Source of the DNA: Diogma glabrata
Lineage: Eukaryota > Arthropoda > Insecta > Diptera > Cylindrotomidae
DNA: 64,000 nucleotides
Direction: 5' to 3'
NCBI GenBank assembly: GCA_963693315.1
Contig: OY856186.1
Span: 384,835,891-384,899,890 of the forward strand
The position numbers and the translations under genes were made by a program. This document shows positions 11,003-21,951 of the stretch, piece after piece. Each line of letters starts with the position of its first letter. Positions within the stretch are counted from its first letter, which is position 1. Below the pieces are notes generated by a model. It did no database searches, was not told the DNA's origin, and saw only the letters and a list, made by a program, of their open reading frames with translations.

Positions 11003-11895
11003 CCCTTGCACAGCAACCACTTTTTCTTGTTCCACCTCAATTTGCCGTTCTAGAAGATTATTTCTTTTCTTATCTTCTACTAACTAATCCTCCAATATAT
11101 CCTCAAGGGACCTGGGTCGCCGCCTTTTTGATAAATTAATCGAAGAAAGTGGTGTTGTAGACAAAACTCTTGCCGACAATTGAGGTAGAACTTCATTTTC
11201 TGTTGGTTCTATATCAAGAACGATTGTTTTTTCAACCGTTGGTAAGGCTTGCAAACTCTGAAATATATAATAATAGGTCAATAGATTTCAGAAGTCAAAC
11301 GAAATATTTGTGTTTTACTTACCGCTGGTAGTCCAGATTCGGGTGCAGCATTTTCATCTCCACGAACAGCATTCCATGACATAAGTGCAATAATGCGCTC
11401 TTTCAAATCAGTTAAATTTTTTTGCGGTGTCATACCATTAATGCCACTTCTATTTATTGTAATTTTAAGTTCTGCGGCCCGATTTTTTACGTACAGTCTA
11501 CAAATAAATATATTATAATATATATCTATTACCAATAACGATATACAAAACATTAATAATTTACCTGAGATCAACCCACGTCTTTCTCCAAGTTTTCCCG
11601 TCTTTAAATGCCCCTCCCGCCGCATTTAAAAGCTCCGCCACCTCGTCCCATTTCTCCCGCATATCCCTATTGCCGTCTGCTTTATCAAATCTGCGAGTAG
11701 CATAAAAAACTAAATGTTTAGTATATAAATTAAATAATTTAATTTTTCTAAAATATTTATTGATAAATAATAAAATAAAATTAATTAAATATAGTTACCT
11801 CCCACGCGCCAAATCCACATTCTGCTCTAAATAACTGACTAAAACTTCTTTTTGATTTGTTGTTAGTTTTTTCGACATTTTTTTGTTATCCATTT
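10961..11895 (-). pseudogene. Harbinger-associated Myb/SANT-like DNA-binding protein
   Basis: Four exons on the minus strand (11895–11799, 11690–11565, 11497–11323, 11257–10961) join at good GT–AG sites. The N-terminal half reads as a Myb/SANT-like (Myb_DNA-bind_5, zeste-like) domain: LTTNQKEVLVSYLEQN, REKWDEVAELLNAAGG, KTWRKTWVDLRLYVKNRAAE and a glycine near GINGMTP. The C-terminal half is acidic, then coiled-coil-like (NNLLERQIEVEQEKV), ending in a run of Asn codons at the stop at 10961. A single in-frame TAG at about 11083, after SLEDILED, is the only break I see. In this family the protein helps the transposase enter the nucleus and bind DNA. Confidence 0.8.
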
Positions 11896-12076
11896 TTGTG
11901 ATTGTAAAAATTTCAAAGCAAATAATCAAATTTCATATTTAAATACGTTGACGAGAAAATTTGACAGTTCATCCCGCAACCGTGATATTTATTTTTTCAT
12001 TCCACTGAACCGGAATGCAAAAATCTCATTTAGTACGAAATCTCATTCCACGAAATAATTTCATACAACCAGAATC

Positions 12077-12150
12077 TAGCTACAGATAAATTGAATATAA
12101 TGTGAAAAACTGCAAACTTTCCTAATTTTTAACAAATCAATGTATTTAAA
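12077..12150 (+). pseudogene. possible continuation of the split gypsy RT
   Basis: Directly after the Harbinger right end, the frame starting CTA CAG (12080) reads L-Q-I-N, stop, I, stop, C-E-K-L-Q-T-F-L, which has the spacing of the gypsy RT segment that follows the part ending at 9345. Two stops are present. The match is short, so this is an inference from position and pattern. Confidence 0.45.
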
Positions 12151-12890
12151 ACTTTGCATGTGTACTAATGTTTTTTTTCATATTATCATATTATAAATTT
12201 TTCATATTATCGATATCTTACAATAGAACATCATAATCTCAAGACTTTACAGAACATCATGATCTCAAGACTTTCATCTGCGACCAAGCGCACTGCCAGC
12301 ATTATACCAAATTTTTTTTCTTATTATTACTTTTTGGAATAGGCATGGCTTGAATAAAATTGAAATAATTAAAACAAGTAATATCAGTATAAAATAATAA
12401 TCAATCTAACACTAAGTCAATTATTTTTCCTTCAAATTTTTATTTTAAGAAAAAATCATTGTTCCATTACATCGAGCATTGCAAACAAATTAAAACCAAC
12501 GAAACATCACAGTGGTAATTATATAAAAGCAATCAACCGAAAAGCAAACAAGATATGATATACAAATGGAAAAGTAAATGTAAATCCATTTTAGCGACAA
12601 GTACAATTCTTTTTAAATTTTCCATTTCCTTTTTTTTTTAATTTCCTTTTGATCTATTTTTTTTCTACAAATTTGGTTGTTGTTGTTGTTTGTTTTTACC
12701 ATTTCTTACAGATGTATGTATTGTATTCTTTTGACAATGTTTGTATGTTTTTTTTCTATTATAAGAAAGGCTCATTTTAATAATTGTTTTGATTTTAAAG
12801 ACATTTCATACTATGTAAACTATTTAATTTAAGGATTAATTGTCCTTCTTCTTAAAATTGCATTCGGCATCTACAGCATTTAATCTTGAG
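12151..12890. other. AT-rich spacer with a small direct repeat
   Basis: 'acatcatgatctcaagactt' occurs twice in a row at about 12229–12275. A TTG/TGT-rich run lies at 12672–12695. No gene is recognised. Confidence 0.55.
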
Positions 12891-12909
12891 GCTTTGTCAA
12901 AAACAGATT

Positions 12910-13720
12910 TACGTAGTAGAGTTGTGAGAAATTGTTATGGTTGTCAAAAACAATGCAAAAAAAACAACAACAGCCCGGAGAGACGCTGCCATAAATATAA
13001 ACGAGGACCTAGAAAAAGTCGCCGATTGGGATGACAAAAGTTTCGTCAATTTTAATTCCACCAAAACGCAGCTATTGATTGTTTCCAGATCAAAGAACGA
13101 GTTTTCCAACGATATTTCAATTAATATGTGTGGCGGCCGAATAGACAAATGTGAAAGCATTCGTTTATTGGGAGTCACAATTTCCAATGACTTACTCTGG
13201 AACGATCATATAATGGCCATGGCAAAGAGCCTGGCAAGCAAACTCGGCCTCTTCAATAGATGTTGAAAGTATTTTACTCCGTATCAATTACTCCTCATTT
13301 ACAAGTCCCTGCAGGTAGTATTGTTGTCAAGTTTGGTGCTGCATCTGTTGCCATCCTGCTTCTTTTGGACCCTGTTCAAAAGCGTGCTATACGAGTTATT
13401 GATGATCGAAATTTCACATTAAATCATGATTCCCTACAACATCGTCGCACTGTTGCTGATCTCGTTGTTTTTTATAAATATCGTCACCAGCAGTGCTTGG
13501 ATAAAACCAGATCCACCATGCCTCAAATATAGTTTTCCCCGTTATACTCGTTAATCGGTTTGTGCAGATAGCCCAAAATGTCGAGATTACTCACTGTCAT
13601 AGTAATAAAATGCAAAGGGACTTCTTTGTGCGTACATCGTACAAATGGAGTGCTTTGCGTGAATCAATAGTCTCGAGTGCCTTCATTCCAATAACTCAAA
13701 TTGAATGAAGTAATGAACAA
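12910..13720 (+). pseudogene. non-LTR retrotransposon (LINE) RT, C-terminal part
   Basis: The frame at 12937–13266 contains FVNFNSTKTQLLIVSR, IRLLGVTISNDLLWNDHI and AKSLASKLGLFNR. The next frames give KYFTPYQLLLIYKSLQ, DPVQKRAIRVIDDRNF and, at about 13610, RDFFVRTSYKWSALRESI. These are the standard 'F-N-x-x-K-T', 'L-G-x-x-x', 'Y-K-S' and 'V-Q-K-R-A-x-R-x-I' segments after the catalytic YADD motif of LINE RTs. At least three frame changes occur. The catalytic core and endonuclease are absent, so this is a 5'-truncated, old copy. The exact LINE clade is not determined. Confidence 0.8.
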
Positions 13721-13999
13721 AAGTTCGTTCCTGATGATGGAATTATTAGCAACAAAATTTAAAGAGTCGCGTGCCTGAAGATTAAAATTCCAACTAGTGT
13801 CAGTCTCTAAGTTTGTATATGTCTCCTCAGCCCATCACATATGCTGAATTGCAGGCAAAAGTTTTAAAAAAAGACGGACTTAAATGAAAAAAGAATAAGA
13901 GATCTTAGAATCCCAAGAACTGGAGAAACCACGTCTATGACCACCACCACATCTAATATAATTATTAAGTTTAAAATGTTTTACTCACCCCTTCACCCC
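13721..13999. other. short AT-rich spacer
   Basis: Probable 3' end of the preceding LINE copy, followed by unique sequence; no gene seen. Confidence 0.5.
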
Positions 14000-15426
14000 C
14001 TCCAGATTTTGTACACCTTGCCGTTTAGGAGAAAACTACCCATAATTAACTCTAGTCTCACAAGCAAAGTAGGCTTTTGCATGAGCAGACCCGATCGTCA
14101 CTTCTATATTAGAATCATTATAGTTTGTACCGAAATAATATGAAGTTTCAGTTTTTGTATTCCTTGCCGTTTAGGAGAAAACTACCCCTAATTAACTTCA
14201 GCCTCACAAGCAAAGTAGGCTTTTGCATGAGCAGGATCGATAGTCACTTCCAAATTAGAATTATTATAGTTTGTACCGATTAAAAATGAACTTTGAGATT
14301 TTGTACCCCTTGCCGTTTAGGAGAAAACTACCCCTAATTAACTCTAGCCTCACAAGCAAAGTAGGCTTTTGCATGAGCAGACCCGATCGTCATTTCTTAA
14401 CTAGAACCATCATAGTTTGTCCCGATGAAATATGAACTTTCAGATTTTGTACCCCTTGCCGTTTAGGAGAAAACTGCCCCTAATTAACTCTAGCCTCACA
14501 AGCAATGTAGGCTTTTGCATGAGCAGACCCGATCGTCACTTCTAAATTAGAATCATTATAGTCTCCACCGATAAAATATGAACTTTCAGATTTTGTACTC
14601 CTTGCCGTTTAGGAGAAAACTACCCCTAATTAACTCTAGCCTCACAAGTAGAGTAGGCTTTTGCATGAGCAGACCCGATTATCACTTCTAAATTAGAATC
14701 ATTACAGTCTCCACCGATAAAATATGAGCTTTCAGATTTTGTACTCCTTGCCGTTTAGTAGAAAACTACCCCTAATTAACTTTAGCCTCACAAGCAAATT
14801 AGGCTTTTGCATGAGCAGACCCAATCGTCACTTCTAAATTAGAACCATCATAGTTCACACCAATGAAATATAAACTTTGAGATTTTGTACCCCATGCCGT
14901 TTAGGAGAAAACTACCCCTAATTTACTCTAGCCTCACAAGCAAAGTAGGCTTTTGCATGAGCAGAGCTGATTGTCACTTCTTAATTAGAACCATCATAAT
15001 TTGTCCCTATGAAATAGGAACTTTCAAATTTTGTACCCCTTGCCGTTTAGGAGAAAACTACCCCTAATTAACTCTAGCCTCATAAGCAAATTAGGCTTTT
15101 GCATGAGCAGACCCGATAGTCACTTCCAAATAAGAACCATCATAGTTTGTACCGATGAAATAGGAACTTTCAGATTTTTTACACCTTGCCGTTTAGGAGA
15201 AAACTACCCCTAATTAACTCTAGCCTCACAAGCAAATTAGGCTTTTGCATGAGCAGACCCGATCGTCACTTCTAAATTAGAACCATCATAGCTTGTACCG
15301 ATAAAATTTGACTTTTCAGATTTTGTACCCCTTGCCATTTAGGAGAAAACTACCCCTAACTAACTCTATCCTTACAAGCAAAGTAGGCTTTTACATGAGC
15401 AGACCCGATTGTCACTTCTAAATTGG
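14000..15426 (+). repeat. 146-bp satellite, ten direct copies
   Basis: The word TTGCCGTTTAGGAGAAAACT and its variants start at 14018, 14164, 14310, 14456, 14602, 14748, 14894, 15040, 15186 and 15332. The step is exactly 146 bp each time, with no net indel over ten monomers. Each monomer also carries 'ccctaattaactctagcctc', 'ttttgcatgagcagacc' and 'gtaccgat'. Divergence between monomers is by substitution only. Open frames over the array are incidental. Confidence 0.95.
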
Positions 15427-16036
15427 CCTGCTTATGCAAAAGCCTAATGTGCTTGTAAGGCTAAAGTTAATTAGGGGTAGTTTTCTACTAAACGGCAAGG
15501 GGTACAACATCTGAAACTTCATCTTTTATAATGATTCTAATTTAGAATTGACGATCCGGTCTGCCCATGCAAAAGCCTACTTTGCTTGTGAGGCTAGAGT
15601 TAATTAACATCTGAAAGTTCATATTTTATCGGTTCAAACTATAATGGTTCTAATTTAGAAGTGACAATCGGGTCTGCTCATGCAAAAGCCTACTCCACTT
15701 GTGAGTTGTGAGGCTAGAGTTCATTAAGGGTAGTTTTCTCCTAACCGGCAAGGGGTACAAAATCTCAAAGTTCATATTTTATCAGTGGAGACTAAAATGA
15801 TTCTAATTTAGAAGTGACGATCGGGTCTGCTCATGCAAAAGCCTAATATGCTTGTGAGGCTAGAGTAAGTTAGGGGTAGTTTTCTCCTAAACGGCAAGGT
15901 GTATAAAATCTGAAAGTTCATATTTCATCGGTACAAACAATGATGGTTCTAATTTAGAAGTGACTATCGGGTCTGCTCATGCAAAAGCCTACTTTGCATG
16001 TGAGACTAGAGTTAATTAGGGGTAGTTTTCTCCTAA
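15427..16036 (-). repeat. 146-bp satellite, inverted block
   Basis: From about 15427 the same monomer runs in the opposite orientation. 'aaacggcaagg' and variants occur at 15491, 15744, 15890 and 16036. The last two steps are 146 bp, while the first (253 bp) spans one monomer lacking about 40 bp and another with a small 'gagttgtgag' duplication. The block therefore faces the direct block head on and could form a very long hairpin. Confidence 0.93.
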
Positions 16037-16270
16037 ACGGCACTCGGAACAAAATTTTATTGATGGTACAAATTAGTACAAAATAAGTAATAAATATTGC
16101 AAGAGGTCCGAGTCAATTCTGCTCAGGTGGTCTTTCTAGCTTAATATTAAGCTAGCAGCGCCACGGTTTTTGTCGTAACGGCACGTGGTACAAAATTTTC
16201 ATTGATGGTACAAATTAGTACAAAATAAGTACCAAGCCTTTTGCATTGGTCTGAGTCAATTCTGCTCAGG
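16037..16270. repeat. two ~142-bp units adjoining the satellite
   Basis: Units starting CGGCAC at 16037 and 16179 share 'acaaaatttt', 'ttgatggtacaaattagtac', 'aaaataagta' and 'gtcaattctgctcaggtggt'. The first contains a perfect 20-bp palindrome, CTAGCTTAATATTAAGCTAG (16136–16155). They begin where the satellite's ACGGCA box ends, so they may be the conserved edge of the element that spawned the satellite. Confidence 0.75.
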
Positions 16271-17072
16271 TGGTTTTTCCAACTTAAGAGAGGTGCAAAC
16301 TTCAACGGTTGATTGAATTATTTCCAATTTTTCTGCATTTATAAAAACAACATACCCAATAATCCGCAAGATATATAACTTGGGTCAAAGGTTTATCTAG
16401 TGGTGTGGGTTGGTTGGATGAACCTCGCATATTGCCACAAAACTTTTTGAGTAGGATACCCGAATTGATTAAACGTATGATGTAAAACCAATATATAAGT
16501 CTCCTCATGTATAATAATATAATCACAATAGTATATTATGCTACGATCATGTAATAACCATTACATGAAAGTGGTATACGCTATTTTTTCTACACCCGCT
16601 AAATAACGAAGAACGAAAATTACAACGATAATTTTTTTTTGCTGTCAGAAATTTTATTTTTCATTCATACAAACTATGATATTGAAACAGTAGGCTTTGT
16701 TTTAACTGTCGGCAATTCTTCTTGTCGTCGATAATTTTGCTTTGCCGTTATGAAAATTCTTTGTTGTCATTTTTTCTTCTAACAAAATGAAATTTAACTT
16801 CATCTTGGTAGGCGCATAAATGCTATAAATTTGTAATTTATTTTTGACAAATAAACATAAACATGCAATCACTTATATGAATGAAAACGGACATTTTTAT
16901 TATTTGCAAACTGGATTTTTACATAATTTTGTATAATTGAATATTTTGTAGAAAATCTTTATTTAGAAACTAATACTTATCTTTTAAACAAAATTATAAT
17001 TAAAAAATATTATCTCATTAAATACCACTATTCAATGAAATTTTTGTCTGAAATTTTTCAATTTTACTCATT
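16271..17072. other. AT-rich DNA holding a dispersed repeat
   Basis: Bases 16761–16935 recur at 61543–61707 with high similarity (GTAGGCGCATAAATG, TTGTAATTTATTTTTGACAA, ATGAAAACGGACATTTTTA). The rest holds no gene that I can support. Confidence 0.7.
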
Positions 17073-17179
17073 AAATTATTTTTAAGCAACACTGCTCAAT
17101 CAAACCACTACTTAAACCACTCGTCCTTCGGACTCGTGGTTTATTGTGCGCTTTGATTCGCAGTGTTGCTAAATAATTT
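17073..17179. repeat. imperfect palindrome (fold-back)
   Basis: Arms 17073–17126 and 17130–17179 pair around a TTC loop. The stem includes GCAACACTG/CAGTGTTGC and the inner CCACTCGTCC/GGACTCGTGG. It is one of several fold-backs in this window whose centre has a 'CG-x-x-CG' stem. Confidence 0.85.
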
Positions 17180-17399
17180 AATTCGTAAAATCAAAAAATT
17201 TTCGAAAAAATTTCAATGACTCGTGGTATTACAACCGAAAATTTCAATTTCCAAATTTCAAAGTTCAATTTTTTTTCCCATACGAAAATTTCAACAAAAG
17301 TCAAATGCATAGCATGTTTGATTGAAAAACTATGGCTTTCTTTTCTATGGTTTTCTAAAACTATGGTTTTTATGGTAAAACTATGGTTTTCTGCATAGG

Positions 17400-19960
17400 A
17401 TATTGATGAAACTTTGGCAAATGATACAGGTTCACTTGAAAATGGAAGATCTGGATTCATTTCAAATTTGGACAAAATGGCGGGGGGTCTCCCGAACACC
17501 TCTAAGTTTAAATCTTGAATAACTTCTGATCCCGGGTTATGATCTTATTGAAACTTAGTATATAAGGTTTTAGTACTGTTTCCAATATTTCTGCATAACA
17601 ACTTCCGGTTTGTCACTTCCGGTTAAAAAGTTTTTTTTTCAGGTGTTTATCCCTACTGTAGCCTACAATTACCGATTGATTTTCATAAAACGTTGCGAAA
17701 AGCTTTTAAATAATATGATAAAGATTTTATCAGCTTTTGGAGCACATTGGATAAAGGGTTGGAGGGTCCACCATACAACAGGTGTTTTTTTCCACAAAGT
17801 TTTTAAGTTTGTTGGGAGCATAAAACATTCATTCGTGAATGAATTTTGATGACACTTTGGAAAAAGACGCAAACATGTATGACAAAGAACTGATTAGTTT
17901 TTGAGCGATAGTGAACAAAGTGGTGGGGGGTCCCTGGAGCACCTGTTTTTTTGAAAGCTCTATAACTTCTGTACCTGATAAGCGAATTGGATGAAACTTG
18001 GTACATGAGTATGTTATACAGTTTAAAATAGTTCTGCATCCCAACTTCCGGTTTTTCACTTCCGGTAAAAAAATTTTTTTACTCTTTCGAAGTTTTTTCA
18101 GTGTCTTTATGCACACTACAGCCCACAATAACAAAGTGATTATGATGAAACTTATGGAATAGGGTTCCAATAAGTGTGAAAAGATAATTATCATGTTTTG
18201 GGACACATTGATCAAAGTGGTGGGGGGTCTACCATACAAATGCTGACTTTTCACACTTTGGTTTTAAAGTTTGTTGGGAGCATACAGACTTCGTTCATTA
18301 ATTTATTTTAATGAAACTTTAGTAAAAGATGGAGACTTAAGTAACAAAGAACTCATTAGTTTTTGGATAATGTTGGAATAAGTGGTAGGGGTCCTCCCGA
18401 ACACCTGTTTAATGTGTCACACTTTTTTCAATGTTTGTTGGGAGCACACAGCATTCGTTCGTGAACGAATTTTGATGACACTTTGAAAAAAGATGCAAAC
18501 ATGTATGGCAAAGAACTGATTAGTTTTTGAGCGATAGTGAACAAAGTGGTGGGGGGTCCCTGGAGCACCTGTTTTTTTGAAAGCTCTATAACTTCTGTAC
18601 CTGATAAGCGAATTGGATGAAACTTGGTACATGAGTATGTAGTACGGTTTACAATAGTTCTGCATCCCAACTTCCGGTTTTTCACTTCCGGTAAAAAAAT
18701 TTTTTTTGTACTTTTTTGAAGTTTTTTCAGTGTCTTTATGCACACTACAGCCTACAATAATGAAGTGATTATGATGAAACTCATGGAATAGGGTTCCAAT
18801 AAGTGTGAAAAGATAATTATCATGTTTTGGGACACATTGATCAAAGTGGTGGGGTGTCTACCATACAAATGCTGACTTTTCACACTTTGTTTTTTAAGTT
18901 TGTTGGGAGCATACAGACTTCGTTCATTAATTTATTTTAATGACACTTTGGAAAAAGATGGAGACTTAAGTAACAAAGAACTGATTAGTTTTTGGATAAT
19001 ATTGGAATGAGTGGTGGGGGTCCTCCCGAACACCTGTTTACTGTGTCACACTTTTTTCAATGCTTGTTGGGAGCACACAGCATTCGTTCGTTATCGAATT
19101 TTGATGACACTTTGGAAAAAGATGCAAACATGTATGGCAAAGAACTGATTAGTTTTTGAGCGAAAGTGAACAAAGTGGTGGGGGGTCCCTGGAGCACCTG
19201 TTTTTTTTAAAGATCTATAGCTTCTGTACCTGAGAAGCGAATTGGATGAAACTTGGTACCGGAGCATGTAGTACGGTTTAAAATAGTTCTGCATCCCAAC
19301 TTCCGGTTTTTTACTTCCGGTAAAAAAATTTTTTTTGTACTTTTTTGAAGTTTTTTCAGTGTCTTTATGCACACTACAACCTACAATAATGAAGTGATTA
19401 TGATGAAACTTATGGAATAGGGTTCCAATTAGTGTAAGAAGATAATTATCATCTTTTAGGACACATTGATCAAAGTGGCGGGGGTCTATCATACAACTGC
19501 TGACTTTTCACACTTTGTTTTTAAAGTTTGTTAGGAGCATACAGACTTCATTCATTAATCAATTCTAATGACACTTTGGAAAAAGATGGGAACTTAAATG
19601 ACAAGGAACTGATTAGTTTTTGGACAATATTGGGATAAGTGGTGGGGTCCTCCCGAACACCTGTTTATTATATCAATGTTTGTTGGAAGCATACAACATT
19701 CGTTCGTTAAGTAATTTTGATTACACTTTGCAAAAAGATGCAAATATGTATGGCAAGGAACTGATTAGTTTTTTTAGCGATAGTGAACAAAGTGGTAGGG
19801 GGTCCTCCAAGCACCTATTATTTTGGAAGCTCAATAACTTCTGTACCTGATAATCGAGTTGGATGAAATTTGGTACATACACATTTAGTACGGTTTACAA
19901 CAGTTCTGCATCCTTACTTCTGCTTTTTCACTTCCGATAAATTTTTTTTTACTTTTTCTC
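17400..19960. repeat. ~625-bp higher-order tandem repeat, about four units
   Basis: The phrase TCCCTGGAGC (or a variant) lies at 17931, 18557, 19186 and 19803, giving spacings of 626, 629 and 617 bp. Each unit holds three related sub-blocks that start 'GTGGNGGGGTC', at offsets of about 290, 170 and 165 bp. Two of these share 'tttgttgggagcayacag…ttcgttc' and 'aactgattagttttt'. One sub-block has paired ACTTCCGG words. The many minus-strand frames of 100–140 residues over it are repetitive shadows without family similarity. Confidence 0.9.
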
Positions 19961-20752
19961 GTACAACAGAATTTATGTTTGTTGGGATACTACTGCCTGC
20001 TTTAATATTTTTATTATTAGAACTACGAATTCCATAATATTGGTTAGCTTTTAATTAAAGTATTTTATGATATTAGCTCATTATATATCCAGAACACTAT
20101 GTTTCCAGAGCTGTGGTGAAGTCAGCCTATGCATCAGCGTCGCAATATTTTTTTTTATGTTAAATATTTTTTGAATTTTTTTACATTGAGATTTAATTTC
20201 AATATGGCGCTCCAAGTTCACGATTTTTTCTAAGCTAAAAAATGATGCAGGCTTATGATATTTGAGGTTTCGTTGAACTATATAATTTTCGAAGTTTATA
20301 TTTAAAAATAAGATTTTTCAAAATGAGATTAAACAAACGTTAGCCACTTGCTACGGTGAAAATTTGTTTATTTGGTTTGCATATTCATCATAAAACAGAA
20401 ATACTTGATTGTTATTTATATATGTTATGATAGATTTCGCGGCCCATTTCGTCGATAAAATCTGCAAATCGCTGCAAATCTGCAAATTCGAAATCTGCAA
20501 ATCGTAAAACTATGCAACTATTCTCCTTAAATTAACTTTGACATTAGTGTTACGCGCTTGCATTTAATTCTTATATTAAATTGTTATTTGGTTATCGTTT
20601 TTTGTCGGTTTTGGTGTTTAAATATTTAAATTTGAGATAAATAATATTGGTAAGCATTTGTGAAGGAAGGGTTTGTTTTATTTTGTTTCATATTCATACA
20701 TACATAGCTTTATTTATATAATTCATATATACATATTCATATATATTCATAT
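19961..20752. other. AT-rich spacer
   Basis: Contains a short cluster of 'tctgcaaatcg' words at 20460–20506 and nothing coding. Confidence 0.6.
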
Positions 20753-20907
20753 ATACATAGCTATACATATGACATATATTAATATAGCGCGATTAGCTAT
20801 ACATAATATATATTGCGATTCTTATGAATCGCGATATATAAATATATATATAATATGTATAGCTAATCGCGCTATATAAATTTATATCATATGTAGAGCT
20901 ATGTATA
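20753..20907. repeat. ~155-bp AT-rich palindrome
   Basis: The halves mirror each other around GCGATTCTTATGAATCGC (20816–20833), with outer partners 'tatagcgcgattagctatac' and 'gtatagctaatcgcgctata'. Minor length differences occur in the TA tracts. It lies just upstream of the helicase pseudogene. Confidence 0.85.
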
Positions 20908-20984
20908 AGTATATGGAAACAATCAATTTTTGTGTTAAGATTCATTTCAGTTATCATAATATTTGTTCTCTTCACAATTCAATT

Positions 20985-21663
20985 TATTGCCGATGGAAGT
21001 ATAAGTCGATGATGAAGCAAAGCTTACCTTCCACGGATTACAACAGCATTACGTTAAGTGGAAGGAAATTGAGAAAAAGAAAAAATTGTTTGAAGTTCTA
21101 GTCGTTTTGGAGTTTAATCAAGTGGTTATATTTGTAAAATCTGTTCAAAGATGTATGGCATTAGCACAGTTGTTACTGAGCAAAATTTCCTCGCTATCGA
21201 CATTCATAGAGAAATTGTGCAAGGGGAACGATTATCAAGATATCAACAGTTTAAAGATTTTCAAAAAGTAAGCTACATCTATTAAGTTATAAAAACTAAT
21301 ATATTAATATATTTTTGGTTTTTTCAGCGTATTTTGGTTGCAACAAATTTTTTTGGACGAGGAATGGATATTGAACGAGTAAATATTGTATTCAGTTATG
21401 ATATGCCAGAAGACTTCGATACTTACCTAGACAGAGTTGCAAGAGCTGGGTTGTTTTGGTACCAAAGGCCTTGCAATTACATTTGCATCAGAAGAATTTG
21501 ATGCTAAAATTTTAAACAAAGTTCAAGATCGATTTGATGTTAATATTACTAAATTACCAGATGAAATTGACATATCCTCATACAGTAAGCTTCCCTTAAA
21601 CAACTTATCAATTTGATAAATGTACTGAAATTGTTTTTTTCAGTTGAACGTTTTGAAAGTTGA
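20985..21663 (+). pseudogene. Hel25E: DDX39B/UAP56 (Hel25E) DEAD-box helicase, 3' part
   Basis: Three exon-like blocks read collinearly as the C-terminal helicase domain of the mRNA-export helicase UAP56/DDX39B. They contain VDDEAKLT and HGLQQHYVK, then [81 protein letters not shown] and [12 protein letters not shown], ending at a stop at 21661. Introns of 60 bp (21268–21327) and 59 bp (21585–21643) keep GT–AG ends and correct phase. A stop replaces the Tyr codon just before VDDEAKLT (about 21002), and frame shifts lie near 21170–21190 and 21450. The N-terminal DEAD-box domain is absent upstream. Retained introns mean it is a DNA-level duplicate fragment, not a retrocopy. The parent's role (splicing and mRNA export in the nucleus) is established. 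Confidence 0.92.
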
Positions 21664-21768
21664 ACGAAGACAATTTTGGAATCAAACTAAATTAAGTTAC
21701 TTTGAGTTTTTATTGTGTGTATTTTATATTTCACGGATATAATAGCTATTTATGTACCAAGGGCGTTA

Positions 21769-21864
21769 TGTAGGTTATTACGCCCGGAAAGCGACGTAAT
21801 CTAGCCCGAGGGCCTTTGGCCCGAGGGATGGATGTCGCTTGATGGGCGTAATACCCAATAACGC
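21769..21864. repeat. left double palindrome with lox-like spacing
   Basis: GGGCGTTAT, 7 bp, then ATTACGCCC forms one site. A second, GGGCGTAAT, 5 bp, ATAACGCC, is at the right. Together they also pair as 30+ bp outer arms ending AGCGAC/GTCGCT. The loop carries a direct repeat of GGCCCGAGGG-type words. Nine-base inverted arms around a 5–7-bp spacer are the layout of tyrosine-recombinase core sites. Confidence 0.75.
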
Positions 21865-21951
21865 CAGTGGTGCATACAAGATTTTATGCTTCACTTAATA
21901 AGCTAAAAACTAAGAAAGAATTTAATTTGTTAGTCTATATTGCTATGCAAA

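Larger units (their letters stand above)
9346..12076 (+). mobile_element. PIF/Harbinger transposon, two-gene type
   Basis: The inverted ends begin GATTCTGGTTCTATGA (9346) and finish TCATACAACCAGAATC (12076). Adjacent degenerate GGAATGAG-type subterminal words are found on both sides. The 2.73-kb interior holds a plus-strand DDE transposase (9656–11002) and a convergent minus-strand Myb/SANT-like gene (10961–11895), the pair that characterises PIF/Harbinger elements. The expected 3-bp target duplication is not clear (TAC on the left, TAG or CTA on the right). The element sits inside a gypsy RT remnant. Confidence 0.88.

Noticed and set aside
14000..16040. CRISPR-like array
   Set aside because: Repeats are contiguous 146-bp monomers without unique spacers, in a eukaryotic sequence.
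16302..16526. Minus-strand frame resembling the end of a chemosensory ionotropic receptor
   Set aside because: The similarity is a few residues, with no membrane segment pattern or neighbouring exon to support it.
17669..19492. Minus-strand frames of 67–141 residues that look like a repeated protein
   Set aside because: They recur only because the DNA is tandemly repeated at about 625 bp; there is no start or splice logic and no family match.
21780..21840. Perfect hairpin from the paired CCCGAGGG words in the left palindrome
   Set aside because: On checking, the two words are direct repeats, not inverted; only the outer arms pair.
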